A DNA stretch of 9,111 nt from an uncultured Clostridia bacterium (GTDB taxonomy: Bacteria > Bacillota > Clostridia > TANB77 > CAG-508). A model generated the notes under the pieces. That model did not search any database and was not told where the DNA came from. It saw only the letters and a list, made by a program, of their open reading frames with translations. The stretch lies in the NCBI GenBank assembly GCA_944391895.1, contig CALXVF010000043.1:1-9111 (forward strand). Direction: 5' to 3'. Position 1 is the first letter of the stretch. Each line of letters opens with the position of its first letter. Both the position numbers and the translations under genes were made by a program. Below are positions 1 through 6,554 of this stretch, piece by piece.

Positions 1-1806
1 ATAGTAGGATACATTGGTACCAAGAAAGCTGTACCAGTGCTTATTAAAGGATTGCTTTCATTAGAATACAGAGGTTATGACTCTGCCGGAATTTGCGTTT
101 TGGATAAAAATGTTTTAGATGTAGTTAAGGATAAAGGTCGAGTAAAAAATTTAGAAGATAATCCTGAACTTTCTAAACTAGTTGGTAATATAGGAATTGC
201 TCATACTAGATGGGCAACTCATGGAATACCATCAAAAGAAAATTCACATCCTCATTTAGACAATACAAAACAATTTGCTGTAGTTCATAATGGAATTATT
301 GAAAATTATACCGAACTTCGTAATATGCTAGAAAAAAACGGTTATACTTTCCTCTCTCAAACAGATACAGAGGTTATACCAAATTTGATTTCATATTATT
401 ATAAAACTGAAAAAGATGTGTTAAAAGCGGTTTCTTTAGCTATTAAAGATTTAAAAGGAAGTTATGCAATAGAAGTTATATCACCTTTCTTAAATGATAC
501 TATTATAGTTGCAAGAAAAGATAGTCCATTAGTTATTGGAATTGGAAAGAATGAAAACTACATTGCATCAGACATACCAGCAGTTTTAAATTATACTACA
601 AAGTTTTATTTCTTAGATGATAAAGAAATAGCTACTATAAAAAAAGACAAAATAACTTTTTATGATAGTTCTTTAAATCATATAACTAAAGATATTAAAG
701 ACATTGAATGGGATGCTGCAAGTAGCGAAAAAGGCATCTTTGAAGATTACATGCTTAAGGAAATTTACGAACAACCTCAAGTTGTTATGGAAACAATAGG
801 TTCAAGATTGAAACCTAATGAAAAATGCTATTTTGAAGATATTGATATAGATTTAAAAAATATTAATAAAATATACATTGTTGCTTGTGGTACAGCAATG
901 CATGCAGGTTTAGCAACAAAATATACTTTTGAGCATTTCTGTAAAATTCCTGTTGAAGTAGATATGGCTTCAGAATTTAGATATAGAGATCCTCTACTTA
1001 ATGAACATACTTTATGTATATTTATAAGCCAATCTGGTGAAACTGCAGATACAATAGCTGCTCTAAAACTTGCCAAAGATGCTGGATGCAGAACTCTTGC
1101 TGTTGTAAATGTTATAGGTAGTTCAATAACAAGAATCGCTGATTACACAATTTACACACATGCTGGTCCTGAAATCGCTGTTGCTTCAACAAAAGCATAC
1201 ACTTGCCAAGTAGTTTTATTAAATATTTTAGCAATATACTTTGCAGAATGTTTAGAATACTCTTCTAAAGAATTAGAAGATTTTAAAACTGAAATATTAG
1301 AACTTCCAGCAAAATTAAAATTGATTTTAGATGATACTGATACAATACAAAAATTTTCAAAAGAAGTTTATACTCAACCTGATTTATATTTTATAGGAAG
1401 AAATACTGATTATGCAGTTTCAATGGAAGGTTCTTTAAAATTAAAAGAAATATCTTACATCCATTCAGAAGCATATGCGGCTGGTGAATTAAAACATGGC
1501 CCAATTGCATTGATTGAAAATGGTGTAACGGTAATAGGAATTGCTACAAATCCTAATTTGGTTGAAAAAACAATGAGCAATTTAGAGGAAGTAATTACTA
1601 GAGGCGCAAATGTAATGGTTGTAAGCAATCAAACTTTACCTGATACAAAAATAAGTTGTAATATTCAAATACCAGAGTGCTCACCAATGCTTTCTCCTAT
1701 ACTTTCTGTTGTTCCACTTCAGCTATTTGCTTATTACATTGCCAAAAATAAAAAATTAGATGTTGATAAGCCTAGAAACTTAGCAAAATCTGTTACAGTT
1801 GAATAA
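1..1806 (+). CDS. glmS: glutamine-fructose-6-phosphate aminotransferase (isomerizing), 5' end cut by window
   Basis: GlmS makes glucosamine-6-phosphate from fructose-6-phosphate and glutamine, the first committed step toward UDP-GlcNAc for the cell wall. The reading frame is open from base 1 (IVGYIGTKKAVPVL...), matching the family start MCGIVGYIG. Only Met-Cys-Gly is therefore missing, including the Cys that becomes the N-terminal nucleophile. A GTG at 37 is an internal Val, not the start. About 601 residues are visible, giving about 604 in full, the usual length. Domain order is an N-terminal glutaminase (TRWATHG, NGIIENY), a first SIS sugar-isomerase domain with SQSGETADT near residue 346, a second SIS domain (IGRNTDYAVSMEGSLKLKE, then ELKHGPIALIE), and the invariant C-terminus PRNLAKSVTVE. 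All landmarks are intact. The upstream leader, where many Firmicutes carry the glmS ribozyme, is outside the window. The gene ends at a composite inverted repeat and is convergent with the AIM24-family gene. Confidence 0.98.
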   Translation: MVGYIGTKKAVPVLIKGLLSLEYRGYDSAGICVLDKNVLDVVKDKGRVKNLEDNPELSKLVGNIGIAHTRWATHGIPSKENSHPHLDNTKQFAVVHNGIIENYTELRNMLEKNGYTFLSQTDTEVIPNLISYYYKTEKDVLKAVSLAIKDLKGSYAIEVISPFLNDTIIVARKDSPLVIGIGKNENYIASDIPAVLNYTTKFYFLDDKEIATIKKDKITFYDSSLNHITKDIKDIEWDAASSEKGIFEDYMLKEIYEQPQVVMETIGSRLKPNEKCYFEDIDIDLKNINKIYIVACGTAMHAGLATKYTFEHFCKIPVEVDMASEFRYRDPLLNEHTLCIFISQSGETADTIAALKLAKDAGCRTLAVVNVIGSSITRIADYTIYTHAGPEIAVASTKAYTCQVVLLNILAIYFAECLEYSSKELEDFKTEILELPAKLKLILDDTDTIQKFSKEVYTQPDLYFIGRNTDYAVSMEGSLKLKEISYIHSEAYAAGELKHGPIALIENGVTVIGIATNPNLVEKTMSNLEEVITRGANVMVVSNQTLPDTKISCNIQIPECSPMLSPILSVVPLQLFAYYIAKNKKLDVDKPRNLAKSVTVE

Positions 1807-1832
1807 ATAAAATTGATATTAATAAAGATTTT

Positions 1833-1960
1833 AACTTATAAATAAAAAACGATTTTGTAGTTCTTTGTGGGTCGCTACGCTCCAAACGCACTTCGCTTAA
1901 AATCCTTTAAGCTCGTTTGAACGCTCACGCAGAACTCCGAAATCGTTTTTATTTTAAGTT
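1833..1960. repeat. composite inverted repeat, copy 1
   Basis: This nested inverted repeat fills most of the gap between glmS and the AIM24-family gene. Visible pairings, from outside in, are AACTTA 1833-1838 with TAAGTT 1955-1960, AAAAACGATTT 1845-1855 with AAATCGTTTTT 1940-1950, AGTTCT 1859-1864 with AGAACT 1931-1936, CAAACG 1883-1888 with CGTTTG 1914-1919, and GCTTAAA 1895-1901 with TTTAAGC 1906-1912. It is GC-richer than its surroundings. Its left arm (ATTTTGTAGTTCT) and, on the minus strand, its right arm (GAGTTCTGCGTGAGC) resemble the core GCAGTTCCGCGTAGC of copies 2 and 3, so I place it in the same family as a diverged member. It has no coding potential. Confidence 0.75.
1845..1954. 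terminator. probable bidirectional terminator for glmS and the AIM24-family gene
   Basis: The outer stem of the composite repeat is flanked by A-runs on the left and T-runs on the right (GTTTTTATTTT at 1945-1954). It therefore reads as stem plus U-tract on either strand. It lies between two convergent genes, where a shared terminator is expected. The loop is unusually long for an intrinsic terminator because it is itself a folded structure. Confidence 0.6.
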
Positions 1961-1982
1961 ATATTTTATAAAAATCATAATT

Positions 1983-2789
1983 TTATGGTCTAACATTTGA
2001 TTTATAATTTAATATATTGCTTACTGTCTCAGGTCTTACAGGAGTCATTAATACTTTTCCTGTTCCTCTGAAAACATTTACAAATCCTTCTCCTGCAACT
2101 GCTGAACCAATCAAACTTCTTGTAGATTTTTCAACAGTAAAATTTAAAGAACCAGACCAAGCAATTGCCATATTTCCATCAATCTTTATTTGATCATTGT
2201 CTAGTTCTACCTCTATTAATTCTTCTCTAGGAACTGGACTTTCTAATACTGCTAAACCTCTTCCATCTAGTCTTAAATTAAATAGTCCTTCTCCTCCTAA
2301 AACTGCTGAAGAAATGTTTGACCTCATTGCAACATTTGCATTTATATTACCATCACAAGCTAAAAACATTCCATCTTCAAGTACCATGCCATTATTCCAT
2401 GTTCCAACATCTTCAATCAATATGTAATTATATGTAGGCTCTAATGCTAAAAGACCTGTTCCAAAGTATTTAGGCTTTGCAGCTGATTCTTTAGTTACAC
2501 TGCCCTTAATAGCTTTTCCTAAAAAGTCGCCTACTCCTTTTACATCTGTTTTGCTTTCTATATTTCCAACTAACCATTGCATAGCACCTGCACTAGTCAC
2601 AAATTCGCTATTATTTAATTCTATTAAAACTTGTCTTCTTCTTACATTCATTTTTGCTGCATAATATTCATTGATTGCAGTAAGCTTATTTACGCTTACG
2701 TCCCTTTGAAATTCTATTACTGAGATATTATCTCTTTTTTCAATTGTTCTTACATCGTCATTTTCAAATAAATTTTTAATTGATACCAT
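1983..2789 (-). CDS. AIM24 family protein (DUF124)
   Basis: The 268-residue product belongs to the AIM24/DUF124 family of beta-rich proteins with a TRAP-like fold, whose bacterial role is not established. The later part carries the family's repeated GEG pattern: LGGEGLFNLRLDGRGLAVL at about 164-182, then AGEGFVNVFRGTGKVLMTP at about 232-250. No signal peptide or membrane segment is visible. The frame extends ten codons further upstream (MYNASKGGKY). I choose the ATG at 2789 because AAAGGAGG (2797-2804) sits 7 nt before it and because the upstream ATG overlaps the -10 box, so that extension would not be transcribed. The gene is monocistronic, with its own consensus promoter downstream of bofA, and it ends at composite repeat copy 1. 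The family call is firm. The biological role is unknown. Confidence 0.9.
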   Translation of the reverse strand: MVSIKNLFENDDVRTIEKRDNISVIEFQRDVSVNKLTAINEYYAAKMNVRRRQVLIELNNSEFVTSAGAMQWLVGNIESKTDVKGVGDFLGKAIKGSVTKESAAKPKYFGTGLLALEPTYNYILIEDVGTWNNGMVLEDGMFLACDGNINANVAMRSNISSAVLGGEGLFNLRLDGRGLAVLESPVPREELIEVELDNDQIKIDGNMAIAWSGSLNFTVEKSTRSLIGSAVAGEGFVNVFRGTGKVLMTPVRPETVSNILNYKSNVRP

Positions 2790-2810
2790 ATATTTTCCTC
2801 CTTTGCTGGC

Positions 2811-2840
2811 ATTATACATTAGCTATTTTATTATTGTCAA
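2811..2840 (-). promoter_or_regulatory. sigma-A type promoter of the AIM24-family gene
   Basis: On the minus strand TTGACA (2840-2835) and TATAAT (2816-2811) are both perfect consensus hexamers, with an 18-bp spacer. The predicted transcript start near 2804 gives a leader of only about 15 nt, beginning almost at the ribosome binding site. The box occupies the short gap after the bofA stop, so the gene can be expressed independently of yaaL-bofA. Confidence 0.8.
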
Positions 2841-2844
2841 TGAT

Positions 2845-3114
2845 TTATCCTATTCCGCAAAAGATTTTTAACAATACCAGCAGTATTGCTCCTGGTATTC
2901 CTAATATTCCAACAATTATTGCAGATATAACATTAAGTCCTATATGGAATCCAAATGAGGTTCCCACTATATTTATAATCCAAATTAATACTCCTCCTAA
3001 AATAGAATGAAGTATCAACGCAGTAATTTTTTTCATTGGAAGTAATAAGACTTTTCCAAATATCAATAAAAATATTATACATGTAATAAAAGAAACTATA
3101 AAAGTAACATCCAT
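2845..3114 (-). CDS. bofA: BofA family protein (pro-sigma-K processing inhibitor family)
   Basis: This is a small hydrophobic membrane protein of 89 residues. In Bacillus subtilis, BofA sits in the outer forespore membrane and holds the SpoIVFB protease inactive until the sigma-K checkpoint is passed. Family signs are a hydrophobic N-terminal segment (about 3-26), the motif LLLPMKKITALILHSILGG (23-41), an INIVGTSFGFHIGLN stretch (47-61) and the closing IIVGILGIPGAILLVLL (66-82). These make two to three membrane segments. The start is ambiguous because GTG-ATG-ATG-ATG run in frame from 3123. I choose the last ATG (3114), which lies 6 nt after AGGTG (3125-3121), the same spacing seen for serS and DUF951. 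It follows yaaL by 39 nt and is probably cotranscribed with it. Presence of bofA suggests sporulation ancestry but does not prove sporulation. Confidence 0.88.
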   Translation of the reverse strand: MDVTFIVSFITCIIFLLIFGKVLLLPMKKITALILHSILGGVLIWIINIVGTSFGFHIGLNVISAIIVGILGIPGAILLVLLKIFCGIG

Positions 3115-3153
3115 CATCATCACCTAATCAAATGTATGATGGACAAAGTAAAA

Positions 3154-3402
3154 TTATGCTAATTTTTCTAATTCAATTCCTTTTTCTTTAGCAAGTTTTA
3201 TTAAACTATCTAATTGAGCTTGCATAGATTTAATTTTATACACATAATAATCTATAAGCTCATTTGTATTGGCAAACTCAAAATTCTTATTTGCATTTGT
3301 AAGCTCTGCTTTCGTATGAAAAATATTTCTTAAAATATCTTTCTTCTCCTCTTCCTCTGTAATTTCAATTAAAACTTTATCCTTTAAAAATCTTTCCTCC
3401 AT
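3154..3402 (-). CDS. yaaL: DUF2508 family protein, YaaL-like
   Basis: The 82-residue, charged, helical protein has no membrane segment. It matches the DUF2508/YaaL pattern: a variable N-terminus rich in Glu and Lys (about 1-24), then helices with KAELTNANKNFEFANTNELIDYYVYKI (31-57), then a C-terminal helix ending in LIKLAKEKGIEL (67-78). Its molecular function is unknown. The identification is strengthened by bofA lying directly downstream, since recR-yaaL-bofA is a common gene order in spore-forming Firmicutes. Here recR is absent upstream and the gene starts its own transcript. AAAAGGAGG (3415-3407) lies 4 nt before the ATG. The next gene on the other side, serS, is divergent. Confidence 0.8.
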   Translation of the reverse strand: MEERFLKDKVLIEITEEEEKKDILRNIFHTKAELTNANKNFEFANTNELIDYYVYKIKSMQAQLDSLIKLAKEKGIELEKLA

Positions 3403-3425
3403 AAATCCTCCTTTTCCCTCTTTCT

Positions 3426-3456
3426 ATTATATTCAGTAGAATTTCCAAATATGCAA
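3426..3456 (-). promoter_or_regulatory. promoter of yaaL-bofA
   Basis: On the minus strand a perfect TATAAT (3431-3426) is preceded by TTGCAT (3456-3451) with a 19-bp spacer. The -10 box is convincing and the -35 box is weak. The predicted leader is about 17 nt long and starts just ahead of the ribosome binding site. The box lies back to back with the serS promoter in a 142-bp divergent region. Confidence 0.55.
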
Positions 3457-3473
3457 AAAAATCCCAAAAAATA

Positions 3474-3502
3474 TTGTAAAAATGTATATTTGATGATAAA
3501 AT
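3474..3502 (+). promoter_or_regulatory. promoter of serS, extended -10
   Basis: TTGTAA (3474-3479) is followed after 17 bp by TAAAAT (3497-3502), with the extended -10 dinucleotide TG at 3494-3495. The predicted transcript start near 3509 leaves a leader of about 35 nt. That is too short to hold a T-box riboswitch. Confidence 0.6.
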
Positions 3503-3544
3503 AGTTACATAATATAAAATAATAATTAAGTGAAGGTGTTATAA

Positions 3545-4825
3545 ATGATAGACATTAAATTTTTAAGAGAAAATCCTGATATTGTAAAGGAAAATATAAA
3601 GAAAAAATTTCAAGATTACAAATTACCTCTTGTAGATGAAGTAATTGAATTTGATAAGAAATTTAGAGAATCAACTTTAAAAGGCGATGAACTTAGAAGT
3701 CAGCGTAATTCATTAAGTAGCCAAATTGGTATGCTTATGAAAAACGGAAAAAAAGATGAAGCTGAAAACATAAAAAAACAAGTTCAAGAAATTAATAAGA
3801 AACTAGAAGAAAATGAAAAATTGGAAGCTAAATATTCTAATGAAATAAAAGAAAGAATGATGAAAATTCCTAACATTATTGATGATAGTGTTCCTATTGG
3901 AGAAGATGATTCTCATAATGTTGAGATAGAAAAATTTGGCGAGCCAATTGTTCCAGATTATGAAATTCCATATCATACAGATATTATGGAAAAATTAAGT
4001 GGAATAGATTTAGATGCTGCTCGTAGAGTTGCTGGAAATGGATTTTATTATTTAATGGGCAACATTGCTAGACTTCATTCTGCAGTAATCACATATGCTA
4101 GAGATTTTATGATAAATAAAGGATTCACATATTGCATTCCTCCATTTATGATACATGGAGATGTTGTAAATGGCGTTATGTCATTTGAAGAAATGGATGC
4201 AATGATGTACAAAATAGAAGGTGAAGACTTATATTTAATTGGAACTAGTGAACATTCTATGATTGGAAAATTCAAAGGTCAAATATTAGATAAAAAAGAT
4301 ATTCCATATACAATGACATCATATTCTCCATGCTTTAGAAAAGAAAAAGGTGCACATGGAATAGAAGAACGTGGAATTTATCGTATACATCAATTCGAAA
4401 AACAAGAAATGATCGTTGTTTGTGAACCTGAAGATAGTTGGAATTGGTATGACAAATTATGGTCATATACTGTAGAACTATTTAGAAGTATGGATATACC
4501 TGTAAGAACTTTAGAATGTTGTAGTGGTGACTTAGCTGATTTAAAAGCAAAATCTTGTGACGTAGAAGCTTGGAGTCCTAGACAAAAGAAATATTTTGAA
4601 GTAGGAAGCTGCTCAAATCTAACAGACGCTCAAGCTAGACGTTTAGGTATTCGTATCAAAGGCGAAAAAGGTAACTATTTTGCTCATACTTTAAACAATA
4701 CTGTAGTTGCACCACCAAGAATGTTAATCGCTTTATTAGAAAACCATTATAATCCTGATGGAAGCGTAGATATTCCTGAAGTTTTATGGCCTTATATGGG
4801 TGGAACAAAAAAATTAGAACCATAA
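3545..4825 (+). CDS. serS: serine-tRNA ligase
   Basis: SerRS charges tRNA-Ser in the cytoplasm and is a class II synthetase. The 426-residue product has the full family layout. An N-terminal coiled-coil arm covers about residues 31-105 and is rich in Glu and Lys. The catalytic domain follows, with GTSEHS (233-238), motif 2 as CFRKEKGAHGIEERGIYRIHQFEK (263-286), the EVGSCSNLTDAQARR stretch (352-366) and motif 3 PRMLIALLEN (391-400). It ends IPEVLWPYMGG near the C-terminus. The GAHGIEERG form of motif 2 is the one I associate with gut Clostridia SerRS. AAGGTG (3533-3538) lies 6 nt before the ATG. The gene has its own promoter and is followed by a REP-like region and a weak terminator-like hairpin before engB. 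Confidence 0.98.
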   Translation: MIDIKFLRENPDIVKENIKKKFQDYKLPLVDEVIEFDKKFRESTLKGDELRSQRNSLSSQIGMLMKNGKKDEAENIKKQVQEINKKLEENEKLEAKYSNEIKERMMKIPNIIDDSVPIGEDDSHNVEIEKFGEPIVPDYEIPYHTDIMEKLSGIDLDAARRVAGNGFYYLMGNIARLHSAVITYARDFMINKGFTYCIPPFMIHGDVVNGVMSFEEMDAMMYKIEGEDLYLIGTSEHSMIGKFKGQILDKKDIPYTMTSYSPCFRKEKGAHGIEERGIYRIHQFEKQEMIVVCEPEDSWNWYDKLWSYTVELFRSMDIPVRTLECCSGDLADLKAKSCDVEAWSPRQKKYFEVGSCSNLTDAQARRLGIRIKGEKGNYFAHTLNNTVVAPPRMLIALLENHYNPDGSVDIPEVLWPYMGGTKKLEP

Positions 4826-4832
4826 TACAACC

Positions 4833-4851
4833 AAAGGGGACGCCTTTTTTT
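4833..4851 (+). terminator. weak terminator-like hairpin after serS
   Basis: AAAGG (4833-4837), a five-base loop and CCTTT (4843-4847) are followed without a break by T residues to 4851. It lies 8 nt past the serS stop. The stem is only 5 bp, so termination may be partial and some serS transcripts could run into engB. Confidence 0.4.
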
Positions 4852-4913
4852 GGTCGAGTCTCGACCAAAAGGGACACCCTTTATTATGTATTTTGGGCTA
4901 TTTAAGCATTTTC

Positions 4914-4943
4914 TTGATAATAAATTTCTTTTATGTTTTTATA
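4914..4943 (+). promoter_or_regulatory. possible promoter of engB
   Basis: TTGATA (4914-4919) and TTTATA (4938-4943) are spaced by 18 bp inside the AT-rich middle of the REP-like patch. Both boxes are imperfect, and AT-rich sequence throws up such matches by chance. If real, engB would have a leader of about 100 nt containing the right-hand hairpins of the patch. Confidence 0.3.
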
Positions 4944-5049
4944 TTTTTTTGCAAAAACATTGATATTTCAACTAAAAATAAGTCTGTCCCCATTGGTTGT
5001 ACTTCGACCAAAAAGGGGCGTCCCTTTTGGTTGAGGAAAGGTTAATTAT

Positions 5050-5631
5050 ATGTTAATTAAAAACGCTGAATTTGTAATTTCTGCTACATCCCCTAAACAA
5101 TATCCAAGTGATAATTTACCTCAAATAGTACTAGTAGGAAAGTCTAATGTTGGTAAATCATCTTTTATTAACACAATGCTTAATAGAAAAAAATTAGCAA
5201 GGACTAGCAGTGAACCTGGAAAAACTAGACAAATTAATTTTTATAGTGTCAATAATGATTTTTATTTTGTTGACCTTCCTGGTTATGGTTTTAGCAAGAT
5301 GTCTAAAGCACAACAAGTGGAAGTTGGTAATTTTATCGAAGAATATTTATCTAAATCTAAAAACATTTCTTTAATTGTATTTCTAATTGACATTAGACAT
5401 GCTCCTACTGAAAATGATAGATTAATGTACAATTATATTATCAGTCAAAATATTCCATGCATTATTATTACTAATAAAGCTGATAAGATTGCTATAACTA
5501 AAGTTAATAAAGCTTGTGAAGATTTACAAAATTCTTTAAACCCATTACATGATTTAGTCTTTCTACCTTTCTCTTCTGAAAGAAAGATTTATACTGAAAA
5601 AGTCTGGGAAGAAATTGAAAAAAGATTATAA
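5050..5631 (+). CDS. engB: ribosome biogenesis GTPase EngB/YsxC
   Basis: EngB (YihA/YsxC) is an essential GTPase that acts in late assembly of the 50S ribosomal subunit. The 193-residue product has the family's usual length and all G motifs: G1 GKSNVGKSS (30-38), G2 around Thr59 in GKTRQINFY, G3 DLPGYG (75-80), G4 TNKADK (141-146) and G5 SSE (175-177). There is no additional domain. GAGGAAAGG (5033-5041) lies 8 nt ahead of the ATG and directly abuts the right end of the REP-like patch. In many Firmicutes engB follows lon or clpX; here it follows serS at a distance of 224 bp. It ends at composite repeat copy 2 and is convergent with dapB. Confidence 0.97.
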   Translation: MLIKNAEFVISATSPKQYPSDNLPQIVLVGKSNVGKSSFINTMLNRKKLARTSSEPGKTRQINFYSVNNDFYFVDLPGYGFSKMSKAQQVEVGNFIEEYLSKSKNISLIVFLIDIRHAPTENDRLMYNYIISQNIPCIIITNKADKIAITKVNKACEDLQNSLNPLHDLVFLPFSSERKIYTEKVWEEIEKRL

Positions 5632-5660
5632 AATTTTATGAACATTAATATATTAATAAA

Positions 5661-5768
5661 AAAAATGGTATATTTAAATTTTGCAGTTCCGCGCAGTTTT
5701 GAGCTATAAAATTCTTTGAATTTTATTAGCGACAGTAAGGAACAAAAAATTTTAAATATACCATTTTT
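5661..5768. repeat. composite inverted repeat, copy 2
   Basis: An 18-bp perfect outer stem pairs 5661-5678 with 5751-5768. Inside it are the shared core TTTTGCAGTTCCGCG (5679-5693) and a returning GGAAC (5739-5743) that can pair with GTTCC (5686-5690). An inner hairpin pairs ATAAAATTC (5706-5714) with GAATTTTAT (5718-5726) around TTT and extends through GCT/AGC with one bulge. Bases 5671-5703 match 7276-7308 of copy 3 at 30 of 33 positions, while the outermost stem bases (ATGGTA here, TTGCA there) differ and still pair. It has no coding potential. Confidence 0.8.
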
Positions 5769-5772
5769 ATAT
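5661..5772. terminator. probable bidirectional terminator for engB and dapB
   Basis: The 18-bp stem of the composite repeat begins with five A residues and ends with five T residues, with more A and T beyond each end. A transcript of either strand would therefore show a stem followed by a U-rich tail. It is the only structure between the convergent stops at 5631 and 5796. Confidence 0.6.
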
Positions 5773-5795
5773 TTAATTATTTATTATTCTAAAAG

Positions 5796-6542
5796 TTATA
5801 TAATATTTTCCATTGTATAATATCCAGGCTTTTGTTTTACTAGAAATTCTGCACCTTTTAGTGCACCTTCTGCAAATACTCCTCTTGAATATGCTCTATG
5901 AGTTATTTCAAATGTTTCATTTTCTCCAAAGAAACTAACTGTATGCTCTCCTACTATATTTCCTCCCCTAATAGATGAAAATCCAATTTGATTTTTGTTT
6001 CTCTTTTCTCTTTTTGCAAATCTATTAAATTCATATTCTTTGCTATTGTCCAATGCTTCATTTATGCTATCTGCAAGAGCTAGAGCAGTTCCACTAGGAG
6101 CATCTATTTTTCTATTATGATGAGTTTCTATTATTTCAATATCAGTATCTGATAACATTTTCGCAACTTCTGCAACAATTTTTTTCATTAAATTTATATC
6201 ATATGACATATTAGCTGATTGAAATATTGGTATCTCTTTGCTGCATTCTTTTATATACTCATTTTCTTCTTTCGAAAGACCTGTAGTAGCTATTACTATT
6301 GGAATTTTTTGTTCCATAGCATATTTTAAAATATTCATTGTAGCCTTAGGTACTGAAAAATCTATTATTGCATCTGGCTTTTCTTTAATATCTTCCAGTT
6401 TATTATATACTGGAAAAATATACTTTCCGTTATCAGCCATATCTACACCACAAAGTACTTCAAACTTTTCATTATTATTTATTGCATTTACTACTTCTTG
6501 TCCCATTTTTCCATTGCAACCATTTACTAATATTTTTATCAT
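5796..6542 (-). CDS. dapB: 4-hydroxy-tetrahydrodipicolinate reductase
   Basis: DapB reduces the DapA product to tetrahydrodipicolinate with NAD(P)H, in the route to diaminopimelate (cell wall) and lysine. The 248-residue product starts with the nucleotide-binding loop GCNGKMG (8-14). It then shows DFSVP (61-65), ATTGLS (85-90), the signature ETHHNRKIDAPSGTALALAD (139-158) with the catalytic His pair and Lys145, and IRGGNIVGEH (191-200) and FEITHRAYSRGVFAEGAL (211-228) near the end. The usual APN(F/M)S-G stretch reads SANMSYDI here, a mild deviation. AGGAGGAG lies just upstream of the ATG and overlaps the TAG of the upstream HD-domain gene. Only 12 nt separate the two genes, so they are very likely cotranscribed and translationally coupled. 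No other lysine-pathway gene is in view. Confidence 0.97.
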   Translation of the reverse strand: MIKILVNGCNGKMGQEVVNAINNNEKFEVLCGVDMADNGKYIFPVYNKLEDIKEKPDAIIDFSVPKATMNILKYAMEQKIPIVIATTGLSKEENEYIKECSKEIPIFQSANMSYDINLMKKIVAEVAKMLSDTDIEIIETHHNRKIDAPSGTALALADSINEALDNSKEYEFNRFAKREKRNKNQIGFSSIRGGNIVGEHTVSFFGENETFEITHRAYSRGVFAEGALKGAEFLVKQKPGYYTMENII

Positions 6543-6554
6543 AAAACTCTCCTC

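Larger units (their letters stand above)
4828..5033. repeat. REP/BIME-like patch of alternating GGGGAC-type repeats with inverted ends
   Basis: Five variants of CRACCAAARGGGAC lie in 206 bp in mixed orientation. Plus-strand copies are at 4828-4844, 4862-4878 and about 5005-5018. Minus-strand copies are at 4999-4982 (reading CAACCAATGGGGACAGAC) and 5033-5017. The first and last form inverted ends matching at 16 of 17 positions. Local hairpins include GGTCGAG/CTCGACC (4852-4866), AAAGGG-ACA-CCCTTT (4868-4882), and a bulged CCAAAAAGGG/CCCTTTTGG (5008-5030). The middle, about 4883-4981, is plain AT-rich sequence with no gene. This arrangement resembles REP/BIME clusters mobilised by REP-associated tyrosine transposases. 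No transposase gene is in the window. No obvious target-site duplication is seen. Confidence 0.6.

Noticed and set aside
37..39. GTG as the start of glmS
   Set aside because: The frame is open to base 1 and the residues before the GTG match the conserved N-terminus of GlmS, so this is an internal Val codon in an edge-truncated gene.
828..1076. 82-codon open frame on the minus strand inside glmS
   Set aside because: It lies wholly antisense to an intact, conserved gene, has no ribosome binding site of note, and its product shows no recognisable family.
1833..1960. tRNA or other classical RNA gene in the GC-richer glmS downstream region
   Set aside because: The nested stems do not form a cloverleaf and there is no T-arm consensus. 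Similarity to the other two inverted repeats explains the region better.
2197..3010. Open frames on the plus strand opposite the AIM24-family gene and bofA (2197-2427 and 2780-3010)
   Set aside because: Both are reverse-strand shadows of better supported genes. The second also crosses the AIM24 promoter, and neither product looks like a real protein.
4075..4275. 66-codon minus-strand open frame inside serS
   Set aside because: It is antisense to conserved serS catalytic sequence and has no supporting start signal.
4656..4877. Minus-strand open frame spanning the serS 3' end and the start of the REP-like patch
   Set aside because: Most of it is antisense to serS motif 3, and the rest is repeat sequence. 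There is no family resemblance.
4828..5033. CRISPR array reading of the repeats between serS and engB
   Set aside because: The repeat words are in alternating orientation, diverged and irregularly spaced, with no uniform spacers and no cas genes nearby.
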